Assembly: GCA_016794985.1 (NCBI GenBank)
Contig: JAEUIQ010000063.1
Span: 1-36,671, forward strand
Origin: Planctomycetaceae bacterium
Lineage (GTDB): Bacteria > Planctomycetota > Planctomycetia > Pirellulales > Pirellulaceae
Length of the DNA stretch: 36,671 nt
Direction: 5' to 3'
The position numbers and the translations under genes were made by a program. This document shows positions 1-7,596 of the stretch, in pieces (position 1 is the first letter of the stretch; every line of letters starts with the position of its first letter). A model generated the notes under the pieces. The model searched no databases, was not told the DNA's origin, and saw nothing but the letters and a program-made list of their open reading frames with translations.

Positions 1-1
1 G

Positions 2-139
2 GGTATGGAGACCAAGGTCACGTTGTGGGCCCCCATGATCGCCGCCGGAGTTTCGCTGCTCGTGGGAGTGGGCTTCGGCATCTACCCCGCGATTCGTGCC
101 GCAAAACTAGATCCGATCGAAGCATTGCGACACGCATAA
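2..139 (+). CDS. ABC transporter permease (MacB/FtsX family), C-terminal end only
   Basis: The frame is open from the window edge to a TAA at 137-139 and encodes the last 45 residues of a permease. It shows a hydrophobic final membrane segment followed by the tail PAIRAAKLDPIEALRHA, which is the family signature of MacB/FtsX-type ABC permeases (the PA.RAA.LDPIEALR ending). Such permeases work with a cytoplasmic ATPase and often a periplasmic adaptor to move or mechanically drive substrates across the envelope. The substrate cannot be told from this fragment. The start and most of the gene lie upstream of the window. Confidence 0.85.
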   Translation, partial: GMETKVTLWAPMIAAGVSLLVGVGFGIYPAIRAAKLDPIEALRHA

Positions 140-164
140 AATAAACCCAAAGTAGAAACTTCTA

Positions 165-186
165 GCGGACCGGCGGAGCGGTCCGC
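165..186 (+). terminator. Hairpin after the ABC permease, possible terminator
   Basis: GCGGACCG at 165-172 and CGGTCCGC at 179-186 form a perfect 8-bp GC-rich stem around a 6-base loop, 25 bases past the permease stop. No T-run follows, so a classical intrinsic terminator is not shown. It lies between the plus-strand permease and the end of the minus-strand gene at 270, where a bidirectional stop would make sense. It could equally be a copy of a dispersed palindrome. Confidence 0.4.
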
Positions 187-269
187 GACACTATTGTAAA
201 CCGTTCCTACGGTCCAATTGTCCGACCAGGTAGCTATGGCCATCGAACCCACGTCTCCATTCAGCCAGA

Positions 270-2405
270 TCACGGTTCCTTCTTCTCCACCAACTCCTTC
301 AAGATATCCAGATCAGTTGGATTTCGATCGGGTGCAAATCCTTCGGCCTCTTCCCATGCGATCAATGCTTGGCGACGTGCTTCCAATCGAGCGGCGGTTT
401 CTTCCTCCATACTGGCGACATAAATCGCGACTCGGCTGACTCGGTCGTTGATTTCAATGGCTCGTTCTTGGATCGAATAATCGACTTTGGTAATTCCATC
501 GGCGTCGACACGGAAGACTTCAGCCGGTTGATTCACATAACTTGGCAAGGGAAAACGAAATACCACATCACGTGGCGGTCCGAACAGGAACGAGCGCGAC
601 TCGCGATCCGCTTCGTAAGCCAAATCCAATGCGAACAGCACCGCGCCCCGCGGCCCAGCGATCACGTCCAAATCCCAATCCAGTTTGCCGTCCCGCAGGA
701 CTCGCGTGTGGCTGGTTGCATCACCTTCCAAGTAATAATCTTCCAACATGCGAATCTCGCGACCGATTCGCATCATCGGCTCGATCAAGTCGGGAAAGGT
801 GACCAAGGACCTCAGACTGAGATTGAACCAATACAACGAGGTAATCCGACTCGAAAGCGCGTGATAGGCCTGCAATCGCAGTTCGTCAGGAAGCGGTGAG
901 CCTCGACGGCGACCATGACCATTCCAATTGTGATGCGGGCCTTGTGACCAATAGGCTACAGGTCGCGGCCGATTGAGTTCTCGCAAGGAACGCGACATCT
1001 CTCCGATGGTCTCCAAGGGAGCGCCCCACCGGATTCGTTGGTCTCCCCAACGTTCGTATTTCGACCAGGCGTCGGCAGCCGGCGCAGTGACACGATAGGC
1101 ATCGTAATGCGGATAATCTGAAATCCCCGCATAGAATCGCCAGATCCGTTCTTCGCTGTGGGTCACGGAAGTTGGCAACCGCGTCGGTGCGAATTCAGAA
1201 AGTTGTTTCCAACATTCTTGCGGCGGTACTGGTCTGCCACCACCATATTGGGGCTCGCCGAGAAACTCGACCGCATGAATCCGCGGCAGCAACACGTCGT
1301 TGTCATAATGTTCCGGTGGTTTCAAACCGCCGAAGTATTTAAGTGGATACCTTGTATAGAGTCCATCAGGAGCTGTTTGGTCGGTGTAACCGGGAACTTC
1401 CGAGATGTGCGCGGTATTCACATGAATTCTGCGCAAGGTCTGGTGAATGGGAACCGATTCCAGCGGTCGCACGCCGCCGCCACTGTTATCGTGCACCCAA
1501 CCTCCACTGATATCAAAGACTTCGCGTTTGATCCGTTGATGGGCCCACACGGTTACGGGCTGGCCCGAGGCGTCGATCAAACGAACTTCAAGGGCCGCGT
1601 AAGTGAGTGGTAGTTCTCCCGTGTTGACTCGAGCTCCCCCGCGATCGTGGGCTGCGATGTTGCCCGAAGCCGGAAAAGGCTGCATGTTTTCGGTCAACCA
1701 CGGTTGTGGAATCAAAACACGGAACGAGGCGGGACTCTCAGGTAGCCACAATCGGCACGCATCAAGGCGCAGGCTGCCGTCCGTGTCGTTGGCGATGTGA
1801 AAAAGCAACGAATTCGGTTGCACTCGGTCTGCTGGTCCCAAACAAGTCACCGCCGACAACCACACCTTCGGCGGTTCGATGCCCACATTCAAGTGAATTG
1901 TGTCCAGAGATTCCGCAAGCTTGATTGCCAAGTCGGCCTGCGTGTTCACACCCCAATCCGCGCGAGACCCGTTCCAACTCCACACGGTCATTGCACCCGG
2001 CGGTAGTGTGATCGGTGTGCCCCAGGCCGACGGCAAGTCATGCCAGGCCCATTGATTCGCTTCCAACAGTGCCGTCGGGCTTAGGCCGCGCAACTGGACG
2101 TCCGCGTCGGGCGGGATCGGTAGGGGCTCGCTTGAAACATTCGTCAAAAACACCTCCACTCGAGCGCCCAAGCTGAAGTCGGGCTCGCGGCGGTACCGCA
2201 TTTCAGTCGATTGAACGTGCGGAACCACTTGTACACCTTGGAGCTGCAATTCATCGGCCGCCCGCAACAGCGAACCATCCAACAACGCCAAACACAGCAA
2301 GAAGAAGTATTTTGACACTACGACCACCGATCTAGAAATCAAACGTATCAGAATTCCATGAGTTCGTCTTGCCATGCGGAGTTGGTTCCAATTGGTAGCG
2401 AACAT
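270..2405 (-). CDS. Exported protein of unknown function, glycoside hydrolase-like
   Basis: A 711-residue protein. The N-terminus has a long basic stretch followed by a hydrophobic segment around residues 32-48 (YFFLLCLALLDGSLLRAADE), which looks like a signal peptide with cleavage near ADE. The next ~250 residues look beta-rich. Residues ~320-560 have the flavour of a TIM-barrel glycoside hydrolase (aromatic-rich loops, a WGDQRIRWGAP segment, PVAYWSQGPHHNWNGHG), and the end looks like a C-terminal beta sandwich. I recognise no named family, so the hydrolase idea is inference. The ATG at 2405 has a GAGGGGA motif upstream inside the end of the preceding gene, which supports this start; an internal ATG at 2375 has no such motif. 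It starts 6 bases after the DUF1552 gene and is probably cotranscribed with it. Confidence 0.72.
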   Translation of the reverse strand: MFATNWNQLRMARRTHGILIRLISRSVVVVSKYFFLLCLALLDGSLLRAADELQLQGVQVVPHVQSTEMRYRREPDFSLGARVEVFLTNVSSEPLPIPPDADVQLRGLSPTALLEANQWAWHDLPSAWGTPITLPPGAMTVWSWNGSRADWGVNTQADLAIKLAESLDTIHLNVGIEPPKVWLSAVTCLGPADRVQPNSLLFHIANDTDGSLRLDACRLWLPESPASFRVLIPQPWLTENMQPFPASGNIAAHDRGGARVNTGELPLTYAALEVRLIDASGQPVTVWAHQRIKREVFDISGGWVHDNSGGGVRPLESVPIHQTLRRIHVNTAHISEVPGYTDQTAPDGLYTRYPLKYFGGLKPPEHYDNDVLLPRIHAVEFLGEPQYGGGRPVPPQECWKQLSEFAPTRLPTSVTHSEERIWRFYAGISDYPHYDAYRVTAPAADAWSKYERWGDQRIRWGAPLETIGEMSRSLRELNRPRPVAYWSQGPHHNWNGHGRRRGSPLPDELRLQAYHALSSRITSLYWFNLSLRSLVTFPDLIEPMMRIGREIRMLEDYYLEGDATSHTRVLRDGKLDWDLDVIAGPRGAVLFALDLAYEADRESRSFLFGPPRDVVFRFPLPSYVNQPAEVFRVDADGITKVDYSIQERAIEINDRVSRVAIYVASMEEETAARLEARRQALIAWEEAEGFAPDRNPTDLDILKELVEKKEP

Positions 2406-2411
2406 TCCAAC

Positions 2412-3809
2412 CTAAATCCCCTCAACGACTCCTGTGCTATCGGCAAACGTGTCGGTTTGAACTCCGAGTTTTTGCAACATCGTGACAAACAGATTTGATA
2501 GCGGTATGTCTTCGCGAGTCGCCTTGTCTTGCCAAGGTTCACGATCTCCCATCCAAGCTCCGCCTTGAACTTTATCACCCGCCGCGTTGAAGTACCGTCC
2601 ATGCTGGAAGCCCATGTTCTTTCCTCCCGCCAGGATCAGCGGGTAATTACGCGACAGATGGAAAGCGCTGGATGCCGAGCCATAAAAAAGCAACGAGTTA
2701 TCCAACATGGAACCCGTGCCGTTGGGTTCGGGAGTGTTCCGAAGTTTCTCGACGAAACGTCCGTACTCTTCATTGAGAAAACGGCAATAAATTCCAAATC
2801 GTTCCCAACCGCCAGGCTCCTTGGTTTCATGGGATAGTTGATGCGCCAGGTTGAATCCAACGGCTCGCGACAGATGATCGCTTCTTCCAATTCCATTCTC
2901 GCGACCAATTTGATAGGTCGCGATTCTGGTGGAATCCGTACGGAACGCGAGATAAATCAGTTCGAACATCGTTTGCACGTACTGGCGTGGTTCATCCGTG
3001 GTTAGTTCTAGATTGAGCGGTTCACGTTCCACATTCGGCAAAGGCGCATCCAGCCACTTCTTGGCTTTCTCGACCTTTAGCTCGGCTTGCCGGACCGACT
3101 CCATATACTCGTCGAGTTGCTGGCGGTCCTTGGCGGACAGCTTTTCCTTCAGTGCCTGAGCGTCCACCAGCACTTCGTCCAGGGCGCTGCGGCTCAGCGC
3201 CAATCGTTTCGCCGACCGTGCGTCAGCCTTCAGAAACAACAGGTCAAAGATCTGCTTGGGCCGATGTTCCGCTGGTATCGGGCGACCGTTTTTGTCGAAC
3301 GAAATCGTATGCGCACCACGAGCGGTTCCCGTCCCGCCGTCGGTTGACATGACCAACGAAGAAATTCGCGCTTGGTCGCCGATGTAACTCGCGTAGACTT
3401 GATCGAGCGAAATCGTGTTGGTGTAGTCTCGATCTCCATCTCCAGTGGCAGCCGCCGTTAGAAACTGATCCGCGTTGTTGTGCCCGTGTACATCTCTCGA
3501 AGCAATATGCGAAAAGCCTGACAATACCGTCAATTCGCTTCGCAAGGGCTCTAGAGTCTCCATACACTTGGAGAATTTGAAGTCTTGGCCATTGCCGTGA
3601 GGAAACCAAGCCCAATCGGAATAGGCTGGATCGTTTGGCAAAGGCATGGGGACGCCGTCCGGAAAATAGAAGCACCCCAAGCGGCGAGGATTCGAGACTT
3701 CACTACCGCGAGCGACTGGATGCAGCGATCCCATCCAAGGAAGCGCAAGTGCTAATCCAGTCCCGCGGAGGAATCGGCGCCGGTCCAATCGGTTGAGATC
3801 TAGCTGCAT
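2412..3809 (-). CDS. DUF1552 domain protein, Tat-exported
   Basis: 465 residues from the ATG at 3809. The N-terminus carries a twin-arginine signal (RRRFLRGTGLALALP, residues 10-24), so the protein is probably exported folded. The body matches the DUF1552 family that is very common in planctomycetes: RRLGCFYFPDGVPMP near the mature N-terminus, LTVLSGFSHIASRDVHGHNNADQFLTAA, and the C-terminal block GSMLDNSLLFYGSASSAF followed by LILAGGKNMG. The biochemical function is unknown. Members are nearly always encoded beside a DUF1592-type cytochrome-like protein, as here. I chose the ATG at 3809 because it places the Tat motif at the N-terminus and has AGAAGGA upstream; an ATG at 3839 and a TTG at 3842 in the same frame are alternatives. 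Confidence 0.9.
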   Translation of the reverse strand: MQLDLNRLDRRRFLRGTGLALALPWMGSLHPVARGSEVSNPRRLGCFYFPDGVPMPLPNDPAYSDWAWFPHGNGQDFKFSKCMETLEPLRSELTVLSGFSHIASRDVHGHNNADQFLTAAATGDGDRDYTNTISLDQVYASYIGDQARISSLVMSTDGGTGTARGAHTISFDKNGRPIPAEHRPKQIFDLLFLKADARSAKRLALSRSALDEVLVDAQALKEKLSAKDRQQLDEYMESVRQAELKVEKAKKWLDAPLPNVEREPLNLELTTDEPRQYVQTMFELIYLAFRTDSTRIATYQIGRENGIGRSDHLSRAVGFNLAHQLSHETKEPGGWERFGIYCRFLNEEYGRFVEKLRNTPEPNGTGSMLDNSLLFYGSASSAFHLSRNYPLILAGGKNMGFQHGRYFNAAGDKVQGGAWMGDREPWQDKATREDIPLSNLFVTMLQKLGVQTDTFADSTGVVEGI

Positions 3810-3854
3810 GATTTTTCTCGTCCTTCTTCTCTCAGCCATCAAATTTCAAATCAT

Positions 3855-6605
3855 CTATCGACACCGAAACAAGTCGCTGCACACGATTTCTATAACCATG
3901 GTTTTGAGGCCGTCACCATGCAACCGAACTTGAGCGGTGACCCGCTCAAGATCGGCTCGGTCTGAGAATTTTAGCGGGCGGCCCAAGGCGTAGGTGGCCA
4001 ACTTGTGTGCCATGGCTCGCACAAATTGATCCTGCCGATGTTCTAGGAGAAACAACTTCAAACCCGCAATCCCATCAATCGTTTGCTCATTATAGAGCTT
4101 GCTCGAGGCATCGACCGGTTTTCCGTTGACCTGGTCCCGCCAGCGGCCAATCGCATCGTAGTTTTCGAACGCGATTCCCCAGGGATCAATTTTCATATGG
4201 CACGCCAAGCACGCAGCATGGTTGCGATGATCTTCGATTCGTTCTTTCAAGGTCATCTTCGCAATCTCGGGATCCGCCAAATCAATCTGTGGCACCGCCG
4301 GTGGTGGTGGCGGCGGCGGATCGTTTAGCAAGCTCTCGAGAACCCATATCCCGCGCTTGAGAGGATGCGAATCCGGATAATCGGAATTCATCGTCAACAA
4401 TCCCGCTTGGGTCAAAAGTCCACCGCGTCGAATATCCATCGGGTCCAACGAAACCCTACGAAAGTGGTTTCCGAAAACGCCATCGATGCCGTAGTGTCTG
4501 GCCAAGCGTTCATTGGCAATCGTGTAGTCGCTGTGCAAAAAATCTAGCACGCTGGAGTCTTGCCGCAGAATTTCGCGAAACAATTCGACTGGCTCCTGTC
4601 GCATCGCGTCTTTTAAAAGCGGATCAAATCCGGGCACATTTTGTTGAAGATTGAGAAAGTCCAGAAGTTCCATATCCAGCCACTGGGTCACAAAATGGTC
4701 CGCCAATCTCGACGATTTTGGGTCGGCGAGCATGCGCGTGACTTGAGCCCTCAGTTGGTCTGGATCACTCAAAGACCCCTCATTCGCCGCTTGCAACAGC
4801 GGTTCGTCCGGGATGCTACTCCACAAGAACAATGCCAATCGAGTCGCCAGCTCATGGCTTGGTACGAATTCACGACCGCCGGAATTGGACTGGTTCGCAA
4901 CGGCTTGGTTGTCGGCAGGCTTCTCGGAAACGACATAGAGAAAATGCGGTGAAGCGATGACCGATGCTAGGATTTCCAGCACAGCTGATTCCATGCTTTC
5001 GCAATCGGAACGGATCTCCGCGTATCGGCGCATCTTTTGAGCGACTTCTTCGGCGGAGACTCTGCGGCGCCACGCCCGCGTCATGAACTTGGCCACGACT
5101 CGAGTCGCATAGTCCGACTCAAGTTCACCATCCGCACGATCAAAAAAAATGTCGGTGTGATAACGAGGCGGCCACTGGTTGAACGCTGGTGCCTGAACTT
5201 CCACGTACTCGATTTGGATGTCGTTAGTCGAAGCAGAGCTGTTCATCAATCGTATGTACTCCGAAGGGCTGGGCATGGATCCCAGCGTTGAAGCACCGCG
5301 AACCGAATTGCGCGGATAGATCTCGCCCAGCTCGATTTCCCATTCATAGTTCTTCGGTGCGTCCTGGGTTGCTGTGACCTGTAAATCGCTTTGGCCTACC
5401 GGAAGCAGTGCTCGTCCTTCGTTGCTGGCTTGCCAACCAAAGTGGAGTTGCAGACTTGGAGGATGGTTCGTCTTCGAGTCGACGCGAGATGCCCGAACAC
5501 GAACGCGGAGGGGGCCATGGTCGGGAAGTTGGTCGCCCAGCTCGATATTGATCCATTGTCCGGCCGGCAAGATCGCGACATGATCGTATTCGTCAGGCTG
5601 CTCTGGTAGTGATTTGCGCGGGAGGTTGGCGTATTTGGCTTCGTCATAATCCCAATTGGCGATCGCGGTTCGCCCGTTGAACAGGTCGCGGAAGTAGCTG
5701 CGTGAATGCGGCTGTTTCAATCTCTTTTCCAGCTCCACCAGTTTTTCCTCCAACCGTTTTGGAGTATCCTTGAAGTCTTGTCTGATTTGTTCTTCTTCGG
5801 CTTCTTGCTTCGGCCATTCCAATTTGGAGACGTCGGTCATCGAGATTCCCCAATAGAGCGACTCCGGTTGCGGACCGAGGTGGATCGCTCGACTCAAGGC
5901 TGCGTGGGCTGATCGGTAGTACGTTTCGAATTGGGTTACCGACATGTGCAGATGTTCCGAGCTGTTTTGGAAACCATCTTCCGAGTTTGCTTCGGGAGGC
6001 AGATCTTTGGCAAAATCCCACGGGAGTCCCAATAGGTCTTGTAGCGCATGATTGTATTCGTAGCGAGTCATCCTCCGAAATGACGAATGGACGGCGGAAT
6101 GACGTCTCGCGATTGATGCGGCTTGCAGTTCTTGTGACAACCAATCGACGATGCGCTTTCTTTCTTCGTCGGAGAGATCGGTGCTGTCCGGTGGCGGCAT
6201 TTCGCCTTTGCTAATGACCGCAAAAATTTCGTTCCACCAATCCACATCACCGCCCGTGTGCAGATTTGGATCAAGAGTGTCGATTCGAATGTTGCCTTGC
6301 GGATCGTCAGCACCGTGGCAATCGCTGCAGGCGTTCTTCAAGATCGGCTCGATGGTTGTCTTGAACTCTTCGAGCCGGGGTTGGGGAGGAGCTGCCACCG
6401 GGTCGCTGGGCAATTGATCAGCTTGCCAATTGCGATACTGCGATCGATCGATACCTGTCCGTTTGAGTTCGCGCAATCGGGACGCCGAGACGTCGTCCGC
6501 TCCAACGCGGCTGATCCCAGTGCCGACGAAAGAATTGGGCTCACTCACTTGACCCAAGGCCCATGGCGAACCGAAGAACATCAACAAAAACAAACAGTAA
6601 CGCAT
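3855..6605 (-). CDS. Planctomycete cytochrome-like protein (DUF1587/1592/1588/1585)
   Basis: 916 residues from the ATG at 6605, with a short signal peptide (RYCLFLLMFFGSPWALGQ). A c-type heme site CSDCH lies at residues 93-97, with a possible axial Met in GEMPPPD (~134-140). Then come a DUF1587 block (RRMTRYEYNHALQDLLGL, ~177-194), a middle region with a coiled-coil-like stretch, DUF1592, DUF1588 (SDYPDSHPLKRGIWVLESLL), a second CxxCH (CLACH, 799-803) inside KIDPWGIAFENYDAIGRWRD, and a DUF1585 end (LATYALGRPLKFSDRADLE). Multidomain proteins of this kind are planctomycete hallmarks. They are thought to be periplasmic and redox-active or linked to polysaccharide use, but the role is unproven. 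An upstream GTG at 6689 keeps the frame open, but it would bury the signal peptide and run through a tandem repeat. First gene of a run with DUF1552. Confidence 0.92.
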   Translation of the reverse strand: MRYCLFLLMFFGSPWALGQVSEPNSFVGTGISRVGADDVSASRLRELKRTGIDRSQYRNWQADQLPSDPVAAPPQPRLEEFKTTIEPILKNACSDCHGADDPQGNIRIDTLDPNLHTGGDVDWWNEIFAVISKGEMPPPDSTDLSDEERKRIVDWLSQELQAASIARRHSAVHSSFRRMTRYEYNHALQDLLGLPWDFAKDLPPEANSEDGFQNSSEHLHMSVTQFETYYRSAHAALSRAIHLGPQPESLYWGISMTDVSKLEWPKQEAEEEQIRQDFKDTPKRLEEKLVELEKRLKQPHSRSYFRDLFNGRTAIANWDYDEAKYANLPRKSLPEQPDEYDHVAILPAGQWINIELGDQLPDHGPLRVRVRASRVDSKTNHPPSLQLHFGWQASNEGRALLPVGQSDLQVTATQDAPKNYEWEIELGEIYPRNSVRGASTLGSMPSPSEYIRLMNSSASTNDIQIEYVEVQAPAFNQWPPRYHTDIFFDRADGELESDYATRVVAKFMTRAWRRRVSAEEVAQKMRRYAEIRSDCESMESAVLEILASVIASPHFLYVVSEKPADNQAVANQSNSGGREFVPSHELATRLALFLWSSIPDEPLLQAANEGSLSDPDQLRAQVTRMLADPKSSRLADHFVTQWLDMELLDFLNLQQNVPGFDPLLKDAMRQEPVELFREILRQDSSVLDFLHSDYTIANERLARHYGIDGVFGNHFRRVSLDPMDIRRGGLLTQAGLLTMNSDYPDSHPLKRGIWVLESLLNDPPPPPPPAVPQIDLADPEIAKMTLKERIEDHRNHAACLACHMKIDPWGIAFENYDAIGRWRDQVNGKPVDASSKLYNEQTIDGIAGLKLFLLEHRQDQFVRAMAHKLATYALGRPLKFSDRADLERVTAQVRLHGDGLKTMVIEIVCSDLFRCR

Positions 6606-6656
6606 GTTACGATTCTTGCGCGGCCGAAATTGTGGGACAAACCACGGCGACCGACT

Positions 6657-6710
6657 GCAGTGACGGTAAACCACGCAGTGAAGGTACACCGAGCAGTGAA
6701 GGTAAACCGC
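6657..6710. repeat. 18-bp tandem repeat, three copies
   Basis: Three consecutive 18-base units (6657-6674, 6675-6692, 6693-6710) share the core GCAGTGAAGGTAAACC with one or two changes each. They lie 50-105 bases upstream of the cytochrome-like gene start, in its likely promoter or leader. The period is a multiple of three, which keeps the upstream frame open through the tract and explains the spurious longer ORF there. Confidence 0.8.
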
Positions 6711-6940
6711 CCAGCAAGCAAGCGATGACAGAAACGACGCCCATCGATGACCTCTGGTTTCCGAAACGCCCCGAAGCGGTCAACCCCAGTTAAACATTCT
6801 AGCCCAAACACACCTTTCGGTCTTGAGCGAATCAAGCCGTTTCGAATCAATAGGCGCACAAATCAATCGTTGGCAACCAGGTTCTGCATTTCAAGAGACA
6901 ACCGCCCTGTTGGACTATTCCCGCTTAATTGTTAGCGAAA

Positions 6941-7144
6941 TCAAATGGTTGTGCCGCGAGAGGACGCCCGAACTTCGGCAATTTCGACATTCGTTCGCAG
7001 AGGAATATCGGTTTCCAATGCAGACCAGGAAAGACGAATTGCCGCTTCTAGGTTGCTCGTAACACGATTGGCGTCACGGCTCTCCGCAGCCTCATAGTTC
7101 TTCGCGATGGCAGCGAGAAGAGAGACGTACTCCGTGAATCGCAT
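6941..7144 (-). CDS. Possible small helical protein
   Basis: 67 codons from an ATG at 7144. The translation (MRFTEYVSLLAAIAKNYEAAESRD...) is amphipathic and helical in character, with Leu/Ala-rich segments, and it is flanked by repeats. There is no clear Shine-Dalgarno motif and no recognised family. The frame extends upstream to 7243, but that part runs through a short tandem repeat and looks non-coding. It could be a decayed fragment rather than a working gene. Confidence 0.2.
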   Translation of the reverse strand: MRFTEYVSLLAAIAKNYEAAESRDANRVTSNLEAAIRLSWSALETDIPLRTNVEIAEVRASSRGTTI

Positions 7145-7206
7145 ACGTCGGCCAAGCCGTGCGATACCATTTAGACAAATTGAAGTAATGCAGTAGGACC
7201 CGTTCC

Positions 7207-7256
7207 GCCAAACTGCCAAACTGGCAAGCTGGCAAACTGGCAATCGGGCGATCGGG
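7207..7256. repeat. Degenerate 8-9-bp tandem repeat
   Basis: A run of units related to GCAAACTG (GCCAAACT, GCCAAACTG, GCAAGCTG, GCAAACTG, GCAATCGG, GCGATCGG) drifts in sequence along about 50 bases. It is non-coding and lies between the weak small ORF and the peptidase gene. It probably arose by slippage. Confidence 0.6.
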
Positions 7257-7366
7257 CTCAGCCGCGACTTGCCCTGCTAATCCAGTTCGGGAGAAGTGGA
7301 ACTAATATCCGTCGCCTCAGTTGGCTCCCGACCGGCTACAAAAATCTCCCGTGTTGAGCTACTTCA

Positions 7367-7395
7367 CCTTTGCGTCTTCGTGCCTTTGCGTGAGA
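7367..7395. repeat. TTTGCGT/TTCGTGCC short repeat
   Basis: CCTTTGCGTCTTCGTGCC is followed directly by a second TTTGCGTGAG. Sequences of this type (on the other strand CAAAGGCACGAAGACGCAAAGG) recur between genes in many bacterial genomes; that is recollection, not a search. It is about 200 bases upstream of the peptidase start, and no function is assigned. Confidence 0.5.
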
Positions 7396-7596
7396 TCTCT
7401 TGCGAGTCTTTTGGTATGGCTCTGTGAGATTGTCTAGAAAATCTGCTTGCGATGGTGGTCGATGCCGCCCAAAATTGCGTACGCGCAAAACAAAAAAGCA
7501 AATCGTCAACGACTGTCGAATTCGCGAACGATTTCCGCTACAACTACGCTCTTCGAGAAAAACCAGCACCCACTTCACTCGCGGGATTTAGCCATA

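Larger units (their letters stand above)
6606..7596. other. Gene-poor region between divergent genes
   Basis: About 990 bases between the start of the minus-strand cytochrome-like gene and the start of the plus-strand peptidase gene. The promoters of both must lie here, but I could not single out convincing -35/-10 pairs. It holds an 18-bp tandem repeat (6657-6710), a CCCCAGTTAAACA 13-mer at 6784-6796 that recurs at 24043, a weak minus-strand ORF (6941-7144), an 8-9-bp repeat tract (7207-7256), and a TTTGCGT repeat (7367-7395). No RNA gene was recognised. Confidence 0.7.

Noticed and set aside
6941..7243. A four-helix-bundle (23S rRNA intervening sequence) protein
   Set aside because: Helical character is present, but the family's typical sequence blocks are absent.
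7207..7256. A CRISPR-like array
   Set aside because: Units are only 8-9 bases and drift without spacers.
7447..7596. Longer N-terminus for the DPP IV-type peptidase
   Set aside because: The extra 50 residues precede a clear signal peptide and have no conserved look.
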